DNA of 64,000 bases, from positions 62,001 to 126,000 of the forward strand of contig CAZABC010000004.1 of the NCBI GenBank assembly GCA_964483405.1. Reading direction: 5' to 3'. Shown here in pieces: positions 7,998-16,705 of this stretch. The notes beneath the pieces are model-generated. The model saw only the letters and a program-made list of their open reading frames with translations. It was not told the origin of the DNA and searched no databases. Origin of the DNA: CAZABC01 sp964483405 (lineage in GTDB: Bacteria; Chloroflexota; Limnocylindria; Limnocylindrales; CSP1-4). The position numbers were made by a program, and so were the translations under genes. Numbering within the stretch: the stretch's first letter is position 1; each line of letters opens with the position of its first letter.

Positions 7998-9350
7998 ATG
8001 GATCGCTCAGGCATCGCGTCCGGCGCGCATCGGCGAGCGAGGGTCGCCGCGCTGGCCACGATCTTCGTCGTCGCCGTCGCCGCCTGCGGGGGCAGCGAGT
8101 CCCCGGCGCCGTCCGGCGGAGCGAGTGCGGCACCATCGGGTGGCGGCTACGACGGCCCGCCGGTGACGATCACGTACTCGATCTGGGGCGACCCGGCCGA
8201 GATCACGAGCCAAACGGCGATCGCCGACGCCTTCACGGCCGCGAACCCGAACATCACCGTCGATGTTCGCGTTTCCGATTGGGACGCGTACTGGACCAAC
8301 CTCCAGACGAGCCTTGCCGGCGGCGACGCGCCCGATGTCTTCGCGATGGACGGCCCGCTCTTCCCCGACTACCAGGCTCGCGACGTCCTCCTCGACCTCA
8401 AGCCGTACATCGATGCCGACGGGTTCGACCTGGGCGCGCTCGCGGAGCAGGGCGTGTCCGTCTTCACGACCGCCGACGGCGGCCAGTACGGCCTGCCGCG
8501 CGACCTGAACGTCATCGCCCTGTACTACAACAAGACGATGTTCGATGCCGCCGGGGTCGAGTATCCGGACGACACGTGGACCTGGGACGACCTCGTCGCG
8601 GCGGGCAAGAAGCTGACCCTCGACACGAACGCGGACGGCTCGATCGACCAGTGGGGCTTCTACACCGAGACGACCGACATGGAGAACTACTGGCTGTCGC
8701 TCGTCTGGCAGAACGGCGGCGACCTGCTGAACGAGGACCGGACGAAGACGGTCCTCGGCGAGCCGGCCGGCGCCGGCGGCGTCCAGTTCCTCCAGGACCT
8801 CATCTACGAGCACGGGATCATGGCCGACCCGGCCGTCTTCGCCGAGACCGGCGACGCCTTCGAGCAGGGCATCGCGGCGATGGAGGCGAACGGCTCCTGG
8901 CTCGTCCCGACCCACACCGCGGCGAGCGCCGATGGCGGCTGGGAGTTCGGCATCGCTCCGCTGCCGGCAGGCCCGGCCGGACGCTTCACCTCGGTCAACC
9001 CGACCGGCGCCGTCGTGGCCAAGACGACCAAGGCGCCCGAGGCGGCATGGGCCTTCGTCGAGTACCTCGCCAGCCCCGAGGCCCAGGAGCAGCTCATGCA
9101 GCTCCAGGTCGCGCTGCCGGTCGACAAGAGCGTCCTGGCAGGTCCGTACTCGACGTCCTTCCCAGGCGCCGATGTCTTCGCGGCAAGCCTCGAGTACGCG
9201 AACGTGAAGCCCTCGTTCGTGGGGTACACCGAGTACACGACGATCCTCCAGGGGGAGCTTGACGAGAACGTCTTCAACGCTCCGAACAAGACGGCCGCGC
9301 AGGCGATCGCCGACGTGACCCCCGAGCTGGACGAGATCCTCGCCCAGTGA
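7998..9350 (+). CDS. Sugar ABC transporter, substrate-binding lipoprotein
   Basis: The 450-residue family 1 extracellular solute-binding protein begins with a lipoprotein signal peptide (ATIFVVAVAACGG), a Ser/Pro/Ala-rich tether, then the mature fold starting at VTITYSIWGDPAEI. It would be anchored outside the cell and deliver a sugar or oligosaccharide to the two permeases that follow. A GAGGAGGAG Shine-Dalgarno precedes the ATG. It is the first gene of an operon that continues at least to the SIS protein, controlled by the operator at 7945-7967. Substrate: probably the glycoside cleaved by the GH4 enzyme, by context. Confidence 0.92.
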   Translation: MDRSGIASGAHRRARVAALATIFVVAVAACGGSESPAPSGGASAAPSGGGYDGPPVTITYSIWGDPAEITSQTAIADAFTAANPNITVDVRVSDWDAYWTNLQTSLAGGDAPDVFAMDGPLFPDYQARDVLLDLKPYIDADGFDLGALAEQGVSVFTTADGGQYGLPRDLNVIALYYNKTMFDAAGVEYPDDTWTWDDLVAAGKKLTLDTNADGSIDQWGFYTETTDMENYWLSLVWQNGGDLLNEDRTKTVLGEPAGAGGVQFLQDLIYEHGIMADPAVFAETGDAFEQGIAAMEANGSWLVPTHTAASADGGWEFGIAPLPAGPAGRFTSVNPTGAVVAKTTKAPEAAWAFVEYLASPEAQEQLMQLQVALPVDKSVLAGPYSTSFPGADVFAASLEYANVKPSFVGYTEYTTILQGELDENVFNAPNKTAAQAIADVTPELDEILAQ

Positions 9351-10312
9351 GTCGCACCCCTGCCCCGGCCGCCCTCGGGCGGCCGGGGCGGATCGCCCTT
9401 CGGCTCCCGCGCCGCGAACGGCGCGCGGCCGGCCGCGGGCCGCTCGCCGGCGAGACGCGCTGGGCGTGGCTCTTCCTCGCCCCGACGCTGGTGGGGCTGG
9501 CGCTGTTGTCGGCGGGGCCGATCCTCGCCTCGTTCGCCATCAGCCTGACGAGCTGGGACCTGCTGACGGCGCCGTCGTTCGTGGGACTCGACAACTACGG
9601 GGCGCTGCTCGGGGACGACCGGTTCCTGATGGCGCTGCGGAACACGACCTTCTATGTCCTCGCCTCGGTGCCGCTCGGGCTGGCCCTGGCCCTCGGGCTG
9701 GCCCTGGCCCTGGACCAGCGGATCCGGGGCATCGCCTGGATCCGGACGGCCTACTTCCTGCCGGTCGTCACGTCGGCGACCGCGATCGGCCTCGTCTGGG
9801 CCTGGATCTACGCCCCGAAGGCAGGCCTGCTCAACCTCCTCATCGGCCTTCTCGGGATCCCGCCCCAGCGGTGGATCACCGACCCCTTCTGGGCGATGCC
9901 GGCGATCGTCCTGATGAGCGTCTGGCAGGGCCTCGGGACGAATGTGATCATCTTCCTCGCCGGGCTCCAGGGGGTACCGCAGGAGTACTACGACGCGGCC
10001 GCGGTCGATGGCGCCGGGCGCTGGGCTCGGTTCCGGAGCGTGACCCTGCCGCTCATCACGCCGAGCCTCTTCTTCACCGGGATCCTCAGCCTGATCGGCG
10101 CATTCCAGCTGTTCGACCAGGTCTATGTCCTGGCCCGCCCGGGCCGACCGACCGAGGCGACGATCACCCTCGTCTACTTCATCTACGAGAACGGCTTCAA
10201 CTACTTCAAGATGGGCTATGCCGCCGCCGGCTCATGGGTCCTGTTCGTCATCGTCGCGGTGCTGACCGTCGTCTACTTCCGGTCGCAGCGACGCTGGGTC
10301 CACTACCAATAA
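9347..10312 (+). CDS. Sugar ABC transporter permease, MalF/UgpA type
   Basis: The 321-residue inner-membrane protein has about six transmembrane segments, the first at WAWLFLAPTLVGLALLSAGPILASF, and the cytoplasmic EAA loop EYYDAAAVDGAGRWARFRSV that docks the ATPase. A basic, Arg-rich N-terminal tail of about 35 residues precedes the first segment. The GTG overlaps the stop of the binding-protein gene (GTGA). It pairs with the next permease. No ATPase gene is in the operon, as is common where one MsmK-like ATPase serves several importers. Confidence 0.92.
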   Translation: MSRTPAPAALGRPGRIALRLPRRERRAAGRGPLAGETRWAWLFLAPTLVGLALLSAGPILASFAISLTSWDLLTAPSFVGLDNYGALLGDDRFLMALRNTTFYVLASVPLGLALALGLALALDQRIRGIAWIRTAYFLPVVTSATAIGLVWAWIYAPKAGLLNLLIGLLGIPPQRWITDPFWAMPAIVLMSVWQGLGTNVIIFLAGLQGVPQEYYDAAAVDGAGRWARFRSVTLPLITPSLFFTGILSLIGAFQLFDQVYVLARPGRPTEATITLVYFIYENGFNYFKMGYAAAGSWVLFVIVAVLTVVYFRSQRRWVHYQ

Positions 10313-10322
10313 GGCCCCGGTC

Positions 10323-11243
10323 GTGAGCGTGGCTGCGCCCGGACTCGAGCGGACGCCGTCGGGACGCGCCCGGGGGCCGGTCCTGACCGGTCGGCGCGTG
10401 CGACGGTCGGTGCTGATCGCCCTGCTCATCGCCGGCGGGCTGGTGATGATGCTGCCCTTCCTGTGGATGATCCTGACCTCGCTCAAGACGCGGGCCGAGG
10501 TCTTCGGCGCGCCGCCGTTCTCATTGCCCTCGGGTCCGCACTTCGAGAACTACGGCCGGATGTGGAACGCCCTGCCGGAGGTCACCTTCGGCGTGTTCTT
10601 CCTCAACTCGCTCAAGCTCGCCGCGCTGAACACCGTCGGCCAGCTCGCCACCTGCTCGATGGCCGCGTTCGCCTTCGCCGTCCTCCCGTTCCGCGGGCGG
10701 AGCGTCCTCTTCGGGCTGCTCCTCGCGACGTTGATCATCCCGTTCCAGGTCGTCCTCGTCCCGAACTTCGTCCTGTGGCGGCTGCTGCCCTACCCATGGA
10801 GCGACAGCGGCAACTTCATCGGGACCCAGGGGCCGCTCTGGATCGGCGCCTGGTTCGGCGGAGCGTTCGGGATCTTCCTGCTCCGCCAGTACTTCTTGAC
10901 CGTGCCCCGCGAGCTCGCCGACGCGGCCCGTGTCGACGGCGCCGATCCGTGGCAGATCTACCGCCACATCTACCTGCCGCTCGCTCGCCCGGCGCTCGCG
11001 ACCCTGGCGATCTTCACCTTCATGTGGAGCTGGAACGACCTGCTCAGCCCGCTCATCTACCTGCGCGACCTCGACCAGTACACCACGACCGTCGGACTGG
11101 CCTTCTTCCAGGGCCAGTTCGTCGGCAAGTGGCCCGAGATGATGGCTGGGGCGCTCGTCAGCGTCGCGCCGATGATCGTCCTGTTCGTGATCGCCCAGCA
11201 GTACTTCGTTCGGGGCATCGCCCTGTCGGGCCTGAAGGGCTGA
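10323..11243 (+). CDS. Sugar ABC transporter permease, MalG/UgpE type
   Basis: This 306-residue permease has a first membrane segment at LIALLIAGGLVMMLPFLWMIL, a large periplasmic loop typical of MalG (MWNALPEVTFGVFFLNSL), and the EAA loop ELADAARVDGADPWQIYRHI. It completes the heterodimeric channel with the previous gene. It starts with GTG ten bases after the previous stop, and the regulator gene follows nine bases after its own stop, so the whole set is one transcript. Confidence 0.92.
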   Translation: MSVAAPGLERTPSGRARGPVLTGRRVRRSVLIALLIAGGLVMMLPFLWMILTSLKTRAEVFGAPPFSLPSGPHFENYGRMWNALPEVTFGVFFLNSLKLAALNTVGQLATCSMAAFAFAVLPFRGRSVLFGLLLATLIIPFQVVLVPNFVLWRLLPYPWSDSGNFIGTQGPLWIGAWFGGAFGIFLLRQYFLTVPRELADAARVDGADPWQIYRHIYLPLARPALATLAIFTFMWSWNDLLSPLIYLRDLDQYTTTVGLAFFQGQFVGKWPEMMAGALVSVAPMIVLFVIAQQYFVRGIALSGLKG

Positions 11244-11252
11244 GGAGGACCC

Positions 11253-11978
11253 ATGCCGGCCGCGCCCGCGATCCCGCTCTACCACCGGATCAAGGAGGAC
11301 CTGCTCGATCGAATCAAGGGAGGTCAGGCGCAGCCGGGCGACCGCATCGAGTCCGAGCTGGAGCTCATGGAGCGATACGGCGTCAGCCGAGCGACCGTCC
11401 GCCAGGCTCTCGGCCAGCTGGTCTCCGAGGGCTATCTCGAGATCCGCCGGGGCCTCGGCACGTATGTGGCGGTCCCGAAGCTCCAGCAGGGGCTCCTTGG
11501 CATGTACTCGTTCAGTCGCGAGATCGAGCGCCTCGGGATGCGCCCGGGGACCCGCGTCCTCGAACGCGCGGCCGAGCCGGCGAGCCGCGCCGTCGCGACG
11601 ACCCTCGGCATCCCGCCGGGGGATCCGGTCGCGGCGATCAGGCGACTGCGCTCCGCCGACGACGAACCGATGATGCTCGAGACGAGCTGGCTGCCGGAGC
11701 GCCGCTTCCCCGGCCTCGTGACCCTCGACTTCGAGCATCGACGGCTCTACGACGTCCTCCTCGCCGAGTACGGCGTCCGCCCCGCCCGGGCTCGCGAGGA
11801 GTTCGAGCCAGTGCTCCTCACGTCGGAAGAGGCCCATCTGCTCGGCAAGCACGCCGGCGATCCGGGCCTGCTGCTCGAGCGGATCGCCTACGACCCGGAC
11901 GGACGCCCGATCGAGTTCTGCCGGAGCATCGTCCGCGGCGACCGGTGTCGCTACTTCGTCGAGCTTCGCGAGCTGTGA
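11253..11978 (+). CDS. GntR family regulator, HutC/UTRA type
   Basis: The 241-residue protein has an N-terminal winged helix (YHRIKEDLLDRIKGG, then YGVSRATVRQALGQLVSEGYLEIRRGLGTYV, residues about 5-72) and a C-terminal UTRA effector-binding domain (GTRVLERAAEP through SIVRGDRCRYFVEL). HutC-type regulators usually repress sugar genes and release DNA on binding a sugar phosphate. A GAGGAGG motif precedes the ATG. It is the fourth gene of the ABC operon; the matching operators at 6546 and 7945 are its best candidate targets. Confidence 0.9.
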   Translation: MPAAPAIPLYHRIKEDLLDRIKGGQAQPGDRIESELELMERYGVSRATVRQALGQLVSEGYLEIRRGLGTYVAVPKLQQGLLGMYSFSREIERLGMRPGTRVLERAAEPASRAVATTLGIPPGDPVAAIRRLRSADDEPMMLETSWLPERRFPGLVTLDFEHRRLYDVLLAEYGVRPARAREEFEPVLLTSEEAHLLGKHAGDPGLLLERIAYDPDGRPIEFCRSIVRGDRCRYFVELREL

Positions 11979-13108
11979 GCGCCGACATCCGCGCCCGCGC
12001 CGGCGCGACCCGGACCTGGCAGGAGGCCGCGACGAGCGGTCCCGCGGTCGCCGCGGCGCTCGCCGCCGCGCGCGAGGCGCCCACGGCGCTGCTCGAGGTG
12101 CTGCTCGGGGCCGACGAGGTCATCTACACCGGGGCCGGGTCGTCGTACTACATCGCCCAGTCGGTCGCGTGGGCCCACCGCGAGATGCTCGGTCGACCTT
12201 CGACCGCCGTCGCCCTCTCGGAGCTCCTCCTCCGCCCGACCGGGGTGCTGTCGCGCGGCGAGCCGGGCAGGCGGGCGATCGTCGTCATCAGTCGATCGGG
12301 GACGACGTCCGAGGCCGTCGACGTCGCGACCCGGTTCGGGGCAGCCGGCCACCCGATCGTCGCGGTCACCTGCCGGCCCGCGGCACCGCTCGCGTCGTCG
12401 GCACCGCTCGGCCTCGTGTCGCCGCTCGGCGACGAGACGGCCGTCGTCATGACCCGCTCCTTCACGTCGATGCTGGCGCTCCTGCTCCGCGTCGTCGCGC
12501 GGCTCGCCGAACGGGCTGGTCACCCGCCAGGACTCGGTCGAGACCTCGACATGCTGCCGGATCGGTGGCCCGAGGCCCTGGCCGCGGCCGAGCTGGCCGT
12601 CGCCGTCGCGGCGGCCAGGCCGTGGTCGAGGGTCGTCCCCCTCGGCGGCGGTCCCGCCTTCGGCATCGCCTCGGAGGCCGCTCTGAAGCTGACCGAGACG
12701 AGCCAGGTCCCGGCCGACCCGTACGCACCGCTTGAGTTCCGGCATGGTCCGCTGTCGGTGTGCGAGCCCGACGTCCTCGTGCTGGCGATGCCGGATCCGA
12801 CGGCCGTCGAGGCCGAGCTCGCCGTCGCCCGGGAGGCCGCCGCGCTCGGGGCGACGGGCTGGATCCTCGCGCCGGCCGGCGGGCTGGCCGACATCCCGCA
12901 GCCAGCCGACGCGGCGGCGATGACGGCCGCGCTCGCCGATGCCGGTGCGTTCGTCGCCACCTCGATCGGCGTCGGGCTCCATCCGCTCGCCCGGCTGCCG
13001 TTGCTGCTGCCGCCGGTCCAGGCGCTCGCGCTCGCGATCGCCGTCGGCCGCGGCGGCGACCCCGACGCGCCGCGGCACATCGGCCAGGTGGTCGTCCTCG
13101 ACGGCTGA
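11975..13108 (+). CDS. SIS-domain sugar isomerase/deaminase (AgaS/GlmS-isomerase type)
   Basis: The 377-residue protein has two SIS domains. The first contains YTGAGSSYY and VISRSGTTSEAVD, the phosphosugar-binding serines; the second contains ALKLTETSQVPADPY and LEFRHGPLSV, as in GlmS-type isomerases and AgaS deaminases. There is no glutaminase domain, so it is not GlmS itself. With the LacC-like kinase and LacD-like aldolase nearby, conversion of galactosamine-6-phosphate to tagatose-6-phosphate plus ammonia (AgaS activity) is the best guess; a ketose/aldose isomerase is the alternative. The GTG overlaps the GntR stop (GTGA). Confidence 0.82.
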   Translation: MSADIRARAGATRTWQEAATSGPAVAAALAAAREAPTALLEVLLGADEVIYTGAGSSYYIAQSVAWAHREMLGRPSTAVALSELLLRPTGVLSRGEPGRRAIVVISRSGTTSEAVDVATRFGAAGHPIVAVTCRPAAPLASSAPLGLVSPLGDETAVVMTRSFTSMLALLLRVVARLAERAGHPPGLGRDLDMLPDRWPEALAAAELAVAVAAARPWSRVVPLGGGPAFGIASEAALKLTETSQVPADPYAPLEFRHGPLSVCEPDVLVLAMPDPTAVEAELAVAREAAALGATGWILAPAGGLADIPQPADAAAMTAALADAGAFVATSIGVGLHPLARLPLLLPPVQALALAIAVGRGGDPDAPRHIGQVVVLDG

Positions 13109-13130
13109 CGCTCCACCCGGCGGAGGGCTC

Positions 13131-14207
13131 ATGACCGGACCCGATCGCGATCTCACTCTCGGAGCCTTCCGGCCGCGGCAGATGGCCCGGACGACGGAGT
13201 CGAGGGTCGATCGGCCGAGGTTCCCGGTCGTCGACGCCCACGACCATCTCGGACCCGTCTTCGGCGGCCCGTGGGCGAGCCGGCCCGTCGAGGAGCTCCT
13301 GGCCGTGATGGACGCGGTCGGCGTCGAGACGATGGTCGACGCCGATGGCGGCTGGGGTGCGAGTCTTGACGCCGAGATCGCCCGGTGGCAGCGCCCGCAC
13401 CCGGACCGGTTCGTCGTCTTCGCCGGCCTCGACTACGACGGCTGGGCGAGCGACCCGGCCTTCGGCGAGACCGAGGCCCGGCGGCTGCGCGATTCCGCCG
13501 CCCGTGGGGCGCGCGGCCTCAAGGTCTGGAAGCGGCTCGGCCTCACCGCCCGCGACACACGAGACCGCATCGTCATGCCCGACGACCCGCGCCTCGACCC
13601 GCTGTGGGCGACGGCAGGCGAGCTCGGGCTGCCGGTGTTGATCCACGTCGCCGATCCGATCGCCTTCTTCGAGCCCCTCGACGCGACGAACGAGCGCTGG
13701 GAGGAGCTCCGAGCGCACCCCGACTGGCACTTCTGGCCGACCCGACCGGCCGGCGAGCCCGACGCGCCCGGCTTCCCGCCGTTCGATGAGCTGATCGACG
13801 CGCTCGACGCGCTGCTCGGCAGGCATCGCGGGACGACCTTCGTCGGCGCTCACGTCGGGTGCGCAGCGGAGGATCTCGGCCGCGTCTCCTCGCTCCTCGA
13901 GGCGCACCCGCACTTCCACGTCGACATCGCCGCCCGGATCGCCGAGCTCGGCCGGCAGCCGCACGCCGCGCGGGCCTTCTGCATCCGGTGGGCGGACCGG
14001 ATCATGTTCGGGACCGACGTGCCCGGGGATCCGGCGCTCTACCGCACCTACTACCGGTTCCTCGAGACGACCGACGACTCGTTCCCCTACGACCTCGACG
14101 AGCCGCCGAGCCAGGGGCGGTGGCGCGTCCACGGGCTCGGCCTGCCCGATGACGTGCTCCGGCGCATCTACGCCGACAATGCCCGTCGGCTCCTCCGGCT
14201 CCGATGA
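13131..14207 (+). CDS. Amidohydrolase, metal-dependent TIM-barrel (amidohydrolase_2 type)
   Basis: The 358-residue protein begins its barrel with VVDAHDHLG (the HxH metal pair at about residues 37-39), has a central His in LPVLIHVADP, a GAHVGC strand near 240 and the Asp of IMFGTDVPGD near 295. That is the PF04909 arrangement found in decarboxylases and lactonases, not that of the NagA deacetylases. GGAGGG precedes the ATG. It follows the SIS gene by 22 bases and overlaps the DUF72 gene, so it belongs to the sugar operon. A lactone or acidic-sugar hydrolysis role is possible; the substrate is unknown. Confidence 0.8.
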   Translation: MTGPDRDLTLGAFRPRQMARTTESRVDRPRFPVVDAHDHLGPVFGGPWASRPVEELLAVMDAVGVETMVDADGGWGASLDAEIARWQRPHPDRFVVFAGLDYDGWASDPAFGETEARRLRDSAARGARGLKVWKRLGLTARDTRDRIVMPDDPRLDPLWATAGELGLPVLIHVADPIAFFEPLDATNERWEELRAHPDWHFWPTRPAGEPDAPGFPPFDELIDALDALLGRHRGTTFVGAHVGCAAEDLGRVSSLLEAHPHFHVDIAARIAELGRQPHAARAFCIRWADRIMFGTDVPGDPALYRTYYRFLETTDDSFPYDLDEPPSQGRWRVHGLGLPDDVLRRIYADNARRLLRLR

Positions 14208-14950
14208 CGACGACCGGGACGGTCCGGACCGGGACGAGCGGGTTCGCCTACCCGGAGTGGGCGCCCCGGTTCTACCCGCCAGGGCTGGCCGACCGCGAGC
14301 GGCTCGCCCACTACGCCGGGCGGCTGGCCGCATGCGAGCTCAACAGCACCTTCTACCGGCAGCCGACGGCCGAGCGCCTGGCCGCCTGGGCGGCGGCGGT
14401 CCCCGACGGCTTCCGGTTCGTCGTCAAGGCCCAGAAGGGCGCGACCTTCCGGGCGATGGGCGCCGCCCCGGACGGGCCGGCCGGGCCGATCGCGTGGCTG
14501 ACCGACGGACTGCCGGCCCTCGGCGACCGGCTCGGGGCGGTCCTCTTCCGGATCCCCGACACGGCCCGGCGCGACGATGCTCGGCTCGCCGCCATCCTCG
14601 CCGCTTGGCCGGCGGGGATCCCGCTCGTCGTCGAGGCGCGCGATCCGTCATGGCACGTCGACGAGACGTTCGCCGCCCTCCGGGCGACCGGGGCCGCGCT
14701 CTGCGCGACCGACCTCGACGGCGGGCCGCCGCCGGACCTGCGGGTGACCGGCCCATGCCTCTATCTCCGGCTCCGCCGGGCGGACTACGGAGCGGCCGAC
14801 CTCGAGGCCTGGGCGGCCCGCCTCGCCCCGTTCGTCGCGGATGGCCGCGACGTGCTCGCCTTCTTCCGGCACGACGCGACCGGCGAGTCGGCGCTGCGGG
14901 CGATCGCCCTGCGGTCGGCGGTCGAGCGGCGCCTCGCGGCGGGCGGCTGA
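14204..14950 (+). CDS. DUF72 family protein (YecE-like)
   Basis: This 248-residue protein opens with VRTGTSGFAYPEWAPRFYPPGL and continues with FRFVVKAQKG and LFRIPDTAR, the DUF72 TIM-barrel pattern. The biochemical role of this widespread family is not known to me. The ATG overlaps the amidohydrolase stop by 4 bases, so it is the last gene of the rightward sugar operon. It converges with the cupin gene. Confidence 0.85.
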   Translation: MTTTGTVRTGTSGFAYPEWAPRFYPPGLADRERLAHYAGRLAACELNSTFYRQPTAERLAAWAAAVPDGFRFVVKAQKGATFRAMGAAPDGPAGPIAWLTDGLPALGDRLGAVLFRIPDTARRDDARLAAILAAWPAGIPLVVEARDPSWHVDETFAALRATGAALCATDLDGGPPPDLRVTGPCLYLRLRRADYGAADLEAWAARLAPFVADGRDVLAFFRHDATGESALRAIALRSAVERRLAAGG

Positions 14951-14967
14951 GCGCGACCCCGGCTCAG
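14947..14967. terminator. Possible hairpin terminator between convergent genes
   Basis: CTGAGC and GCTCAG form a 6-bp stem around a 9-base loop at the junction of the DUF72 and cupin genes. There is no T-run, as in the other candidate terminators here. Confidence 0.4.
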
Positions 14968-15290
14968 GCCCGCCGTCCCTCCGCGGGCCCGAACACGACG
15001 AGGACGAGGAGGTCCTCGAGGATCGAGTGGAAGCGGTGCGGGACGCCGGCCCCGACGAAGACGACCGAGCCCGGACCGACCGGGCGGTCCTCGTCGCCGA
15101 CGCGGAGCGTGGCCCGGCCTTCGATGACGTGGTAGAGCTCGTCCTCGGTGTGGGGCGACTGCGGGTCGGTCCCGCCCGCCGGCAGCTCGTAGATCCCCGC
15201 CGACAGATCGGCGGTGCGGACGAACTCGAGGTACGCGGTCCCGGCAGCCGCGCGGCGGTCGCGGAGGTCGGACAGCTCGTGGGCATCCAT
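14964..15290 (-). CDS. Small cupin-domain protein
   Basis: The 108-residue single-domain cupin has the first metal motif in SPHTEDELYHVIEGRATLRVGDED and the second in GSVVFVGAGVPHRFHSI. Small stand-alone cupins bind a metal and may act as sugar isomerases or oxygenases, or as stress proteins; nothing here decides which. GGAGGAG precedes the ATG at 15290. It faces the dehydrogenase lipoprotein gene across an 80-base gap. Confidence 0.85.
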   Translation of the reverse strand: MDAHELSDLRDRRAAAGTAYLEFVRTADLSAGIYELPAGGTDPQSPHTEDELYHVIEGRATLRVGDEDRPVGPGSVVFVGAGVPHRFHSILEDLLVLVVFGPAEGRRA

Positions 15291-15370
15291 GGCACGCTCC
15301 TCCTGGCACGAACCGTCGCGTCCCGCGGTCCAGGCCGATCCGAGGACCGCCCGACGTTCGTACGGGAACC

Positions 15371-16651
15371 ATGATGCCGAACCTCGCCCCGGCCGCCCTT
15401 GCCGCTTCGCTCGCCCTCCTCGTCGTCGCCTGCTCCGGCCCGGCGGCGACACCCACGGCCACGGATCCATCGGCCGGCCCGTCGGCCCGCCCGTCGGCGT
15501 CGGGTGGTCCAGGCGGCCCGAGCCCGATCCCGTCGAGCGGACCCGGCCCGACGGGCCTGGTCGTCGAGCTCGAGCCGCTCGTCGCCGGTTTCGAGGCGCC
15601 GCTCCTCGTCACCCACGCCGGCGACGGCAGCGGTCGGCTCTTCGTCGTCGAGCAGGGCGGGACGGTCCGGATCGTCCGCGACGGCCGCGTCCTCGAGGAG
15701 CCGTTCCTCGACCTGTCGCGCCGGCTGACGACCGGGGGCGAGCGCGGCCTGCTCGGGCTCGCCTTCCACCCCGACTTCGGCGCCGGCGACGGGCGGGTCT
15801 TCGTCGACTACACGAACCTCACCGGTGACACGGTCGTCGCCGAGCTCCGAGTCTCGGCCGACGATCCCGACCGCGTCGACCCGGGCTCGCACCGCGAGCT
15901 GATCGGGGTCGACCAGCCGTTCGCCAACCACAACGGCGGCCACCTCGCCTTCGGGCCCGACGGCTACCTGTACGTCGGCCTCGGCGACGGTGGCGCCGGC
16001 GGCGACCCGCTCGGCGCCGGCCAGCGGCTCGACACCCACCTCGGGAAGCTGCTCCGGATCGGGGTCGACCCGGCGGACGGGCGGCCGTACACCATCCCGG
16101 CGGACAACCCGTACGTCGGGGTGGACGGCGCCCTGCCCGAGATCTGGCTCTCGGGCGTCCGGAACCCGTGGCGCTTCGCCTTCGATCGGGCGACCGGCGA
16201 CCTGTGGGTCGCCGACGTCGGCCAGGGTGACCTCGAGGAGATCGACCGGCTGCCGGCGTCGGCCGGCGGGGGGCGCGGCGCCGACCTCGGCTGGAACGTG
16301 ATGGAGGGCTCGCGCTGCTACGGCGGCGGCTCAGGCTGCGCCGACCCGTCGTTCACCCTGCCGATCGCCGAGTACGGCCACGACGTCGGCTGCAGCGTCA
16401 CCGGCGGCCACGTGTACCGCGGGGTGGCGCAGCCACGGCTTGCCGGCCTGTACCTCTTCGCCGACTACTGCAGCGGCCGGGTCTGGGCGGTCGAGGCGGC
16501 CGGCCCCGCGACCCAGGTACCGTGGCTCGCCGCCGAGACCGGCCGGACGATCTCGTCGTTCGGCGAGGACGAGGCGGGTGAGCTGTACGTCACCGACCAC
16601 GCGTCGGGCGCGGTGCTCCGGATCGTCGCCCGCGGGGATGCCGGCGGCTGA
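15371..16651 (+). CDS. PQQ-type sorbosone/glucose dehydrogenase lipoprotein (GSDH family)
   Basis: The 426-residue protein has a lipoprotein signal (LAASLALLVVACSG), a long Thr/Ser/Pro-rich tether, then a six-bladed propeller from about residue 60. Family segments include GERGLLGLAFHPDF, NHNGGHLAFGPDGYLYVGLGDGG and SGVRNPWRFAFDRATGDLWVADVG. Relatives are soluble glucose dehydrogenases and Yli-type aldose sugar dehydrogenases that oxidise sugars outside the membrane using PQQ. Four Cys in a C-terminal insert (RCYGGGSGC, VGCSV and DYC) could form disulfides. It is probably monocistronic. Confidence 0.85.
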   Translation: MMPNLAPAALAASLALLVVACSGPAATPTATDPSAGPSARPSASGGPGGPSPIPSSGPGPTGLVVELEPLVAGFEAPLLVTHAGDGSGRLFVVEQGGTVRIVRDGRVLEEPFLDLSRRLTTGGERGLLGLAFHPDFGAGDGRVFVDYTNLTGDTVVAELRVSADDPDRVDPGSHRELIGVDQPFANHNGGHLAFGPDGYLYVGLGDGGAGGDPLGAGQRLDTHLGKLLRIGVDPADGRPYTIPADNPYVGVDGALPEIWLSGVRNPWRFAFDRATGDLWVADVGQGDLEEIDRLPASAGGGRGADLGWNVMEGSRCYGGGSGCADPSFTLPIAEYGHDVGCSVTGGHVYRGVAQPRLAGLYLFADYCSGRVWAVEAAGPATQVPWLAAETGRTISSFGEDEAGELYVTDHASGAVLRIVARGDAGG

Positions 16652-16673
16652 CCGCCGGGGGCGGCGGCTCGGG

Positions 16674-16696
16674 CCGGGCCGGCTCAGCCGGCCCGG
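16674..16696. terminator. Hairpin terminator between convergent genes
   Basis: CCGGGCCGGC and GCCGGCCCGG form a perfect 10-bp stem around a TCA loop, between the stops of the dehydrogenase (16651) and the SIMPL gene (16706). It could serve both directions. No U-tract follows. Confidence 0.6.
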
Positions 16697-16705
16697 AAGC
16701 TCGGC

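Noticed and set aside
10463..11974. A long plus-strand frame running into the SIS protein from upstream.
   Set aside because: The upstream part is Arg/Pro-rich out-of-frame translation of the permease and GntR genes. The SIS homology starts at the GTG at 11975.
13131..14207. Amidohydrolase as an N-acetylgalactosamine-6-phosphate deacetylase for the pathway.
   Set aside because: Its motifs are those of the PF04909 amidohydrolase group and not of NagA/AgaA, so it was not used to claim an acetylated substrate.
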